6,962 nucleotides of DNA from an uncultured Curvibacter sp. (GTDB lineage: Bacteria > Pseudomonadota > Gammaproteobacteria > Burkholderiales > Burkholderiaceae): assembly GCA_946481355.1 (NCBI GenBank), contig CAMLNH010000149.1:1-6962 (forward strand), read 5' to 3'. Shown here piece by piece: positions 6,657 through 6,962 of the stretch (positions are counted from its first letter, which is position 1; each line of letters opens with the position of its first letter). The position numbers and the translations under genes are program-made. Under the pieces are notes generated by a model. That model was not told where the DNA came from, did not search any database, and saw nothing but the letters and a program-made list of their open reading frames with translations.

Positions 6657-6690
6657 GGAATTTCATAATTGATACGTAAATTCCATAATT
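6657..6690. promoter_or_regulatory. AT-rich inverted and direct repeats in the divergent promoter region (candidate LysR site)
   Basis: GGAATTT (6657-6663) and AAATTCC (6678-6684) form a perfect 7-bp inverted repeat with 14 nt between the arms. The same stretch holds a direct repeat, TTTCATAATT at 6661-6670 and TTCCATAATT at 6681-6690, 20 bp apart (about two helical turns). LysR-type regulators usually bind interrupted AT-rich dyads between their own gene and the divergent target, which is exactly this location. Assignment to the adjacent LysR protein is inference. Confidence 0.55.
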
Positions 6691-6696
6691 CACAAT
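6669..6696 (+). promoter_or_regulatory. Candidate sigma-70 promoter for the LysR gene
   Basis: TTGATA (6669-6674, one mismatch to the -35 consensus) and CACAAT (6691-6696, two mismatches to the -10) are separated by 16 nt. Transcription would start near 6703, about 30 nt before the LysR ATG. It overlaps the candidate regulator site, which would fit autorepression. An alternative -10, CATAAT at 6684-6689, has no good partner -35. Confidence 0.35.
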
Positions 6697-6733
6697 ACGA
6701 TGAAGACCCAAAGCACACCCGACTGGATCGTTT

Positions 6734-6962
6734 ATGGACACCCACCTCGCTTCCTTGCGTGCATTTGTACGATTGGCTGATGAGCTGAACTTCGCGCGCA
6801 CGGCTGCCGCCCTCCACATCTCGGCACCCAAGCTCACGCGGTTGATCCAGACGCTTGAGCATGAGGTAGGCGTGCGCTTGATGGCTCGCAGTACCCACAA
6901 CGTATCGCTCACGGCCGAGGGGCTGGAGTTCCTGCAAAGTGCCCACCGCATCGTCGCCGAGG
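6734..6962 (+). CDS. LysR-type transcriptional regulator, N-terminal part (cut by right edge)
   Basis: The frame opens at ATG 6734 and runs without a stop to the window end, so only 76 residues are visible of a family usually near 300. They form the LysR winged helix-turn-helix: MDTHLASLRAFVRLADEL leads into the HTH at about residues 19-42 (NFARTAAALHISAPKLTRLI, then QTLE), followed by HEVGVRLMARS and the wing segment VSLTAEGLEFL. The usual Ser-Pro-Ala/Ser-Leu-Ser-Arg recognition run is here SAPKLTR, a mild variant. The start is set by the conserved N-terminal spacing; the Shine-Dalgarno is weak (GGA at 6725-6727). It diverges from the binding-protein gene with 163 bp between starts, the classic arrangement for a LysR activator of the opposing operon. 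The effector-binding domain is outside the window, so the inducer class cannot be read. Confidence 0.92.
   Translation, partial: MDTHLASLRAFVRLADELNFARTAAALHISAPKLTRLIQTLEHEVGVRLMARSTHNVSLTAEGLEFLQSAHRIVAE

Noticed and set aside
1..6962. CRISPR arrays, tRNA and rRNA genes
   Set aside because: No regularly spaced repeats, no tRNA T-loop pattern in a plausible cloverleaf and no rRNA-like sequence were seen on either strand.

Overview
The window looks like chromosome from a GC-rich betaproteobacterium, probably Burkholderiales and plausibly Comamonadaceae. This is inferred from strongly G/C-ending codons in the left half, a Bug-type (TctC-like) periplasmic binding protein with no permease genes beside it, and a LysR-controlled monooxygenase cluster. 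No rRNA, tRNA, CRISPR array or intact mobile element was seen.

Left block (1-3291, + strand): three tightly packed genes with gaps of 4 and 3 nt, which look like one transcript. They are the C-terminal part of an AMP-forming acyl-CoA ligase (start off the left edge), a YeiH/UPF0324 membrane protein, and a transmembrane methyl-accepting chemotaxis protein. Codon use is very GC-rich throughout.

Middle (3292-3762): 471 bp with no clear gene and visibly lower GC. It contains several inverted repeats, including a perfect 11-bp-arm one at 3607-3634, plus one doubtful 40-codon ORF with a good Shine-Dalgarno sequence. It separates two convergent transcription units and marks a change in base composition.

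Right block (3763-6962): a probable catabolic or detoxification cluster. On the - strand, in transcription order, are a Bug-family solute-binding protein (6570-5602), a PhzS-like FAD-dependent aromatic-ring monooxygenase (5495-4212), and a DUF3237 protein (4215-3763) whose start overlaps the monooxygenase stop as ATGA. Diverging from them on the + strand is the N-terminal part of a LysR-type regulator (from 6734, cut by the right edge). The 163-bp divergent promoter region holds an AT-rich inverted repeat, a 10-bp direct repeat 20 bp apart, and a second imperfect palindrome close to the binding-protein gene.

Working model (inference): the LysR protein senses an aromatic or heteroaromatic (possibly carboxylated) compound. 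The binding protein captures it in the periplasm, the flavoprotein hydroxylates it (possibly with decarboxylation, as in PhzS-like and salicylate-hydroxylase-like enzymes), and the DUF3237 protein acts with or just after the flavoprotein. The substrate cannot be read from the sequence. The monooxygenase/DUF3237 pair is the best candidate here for undescribed biochemistry.
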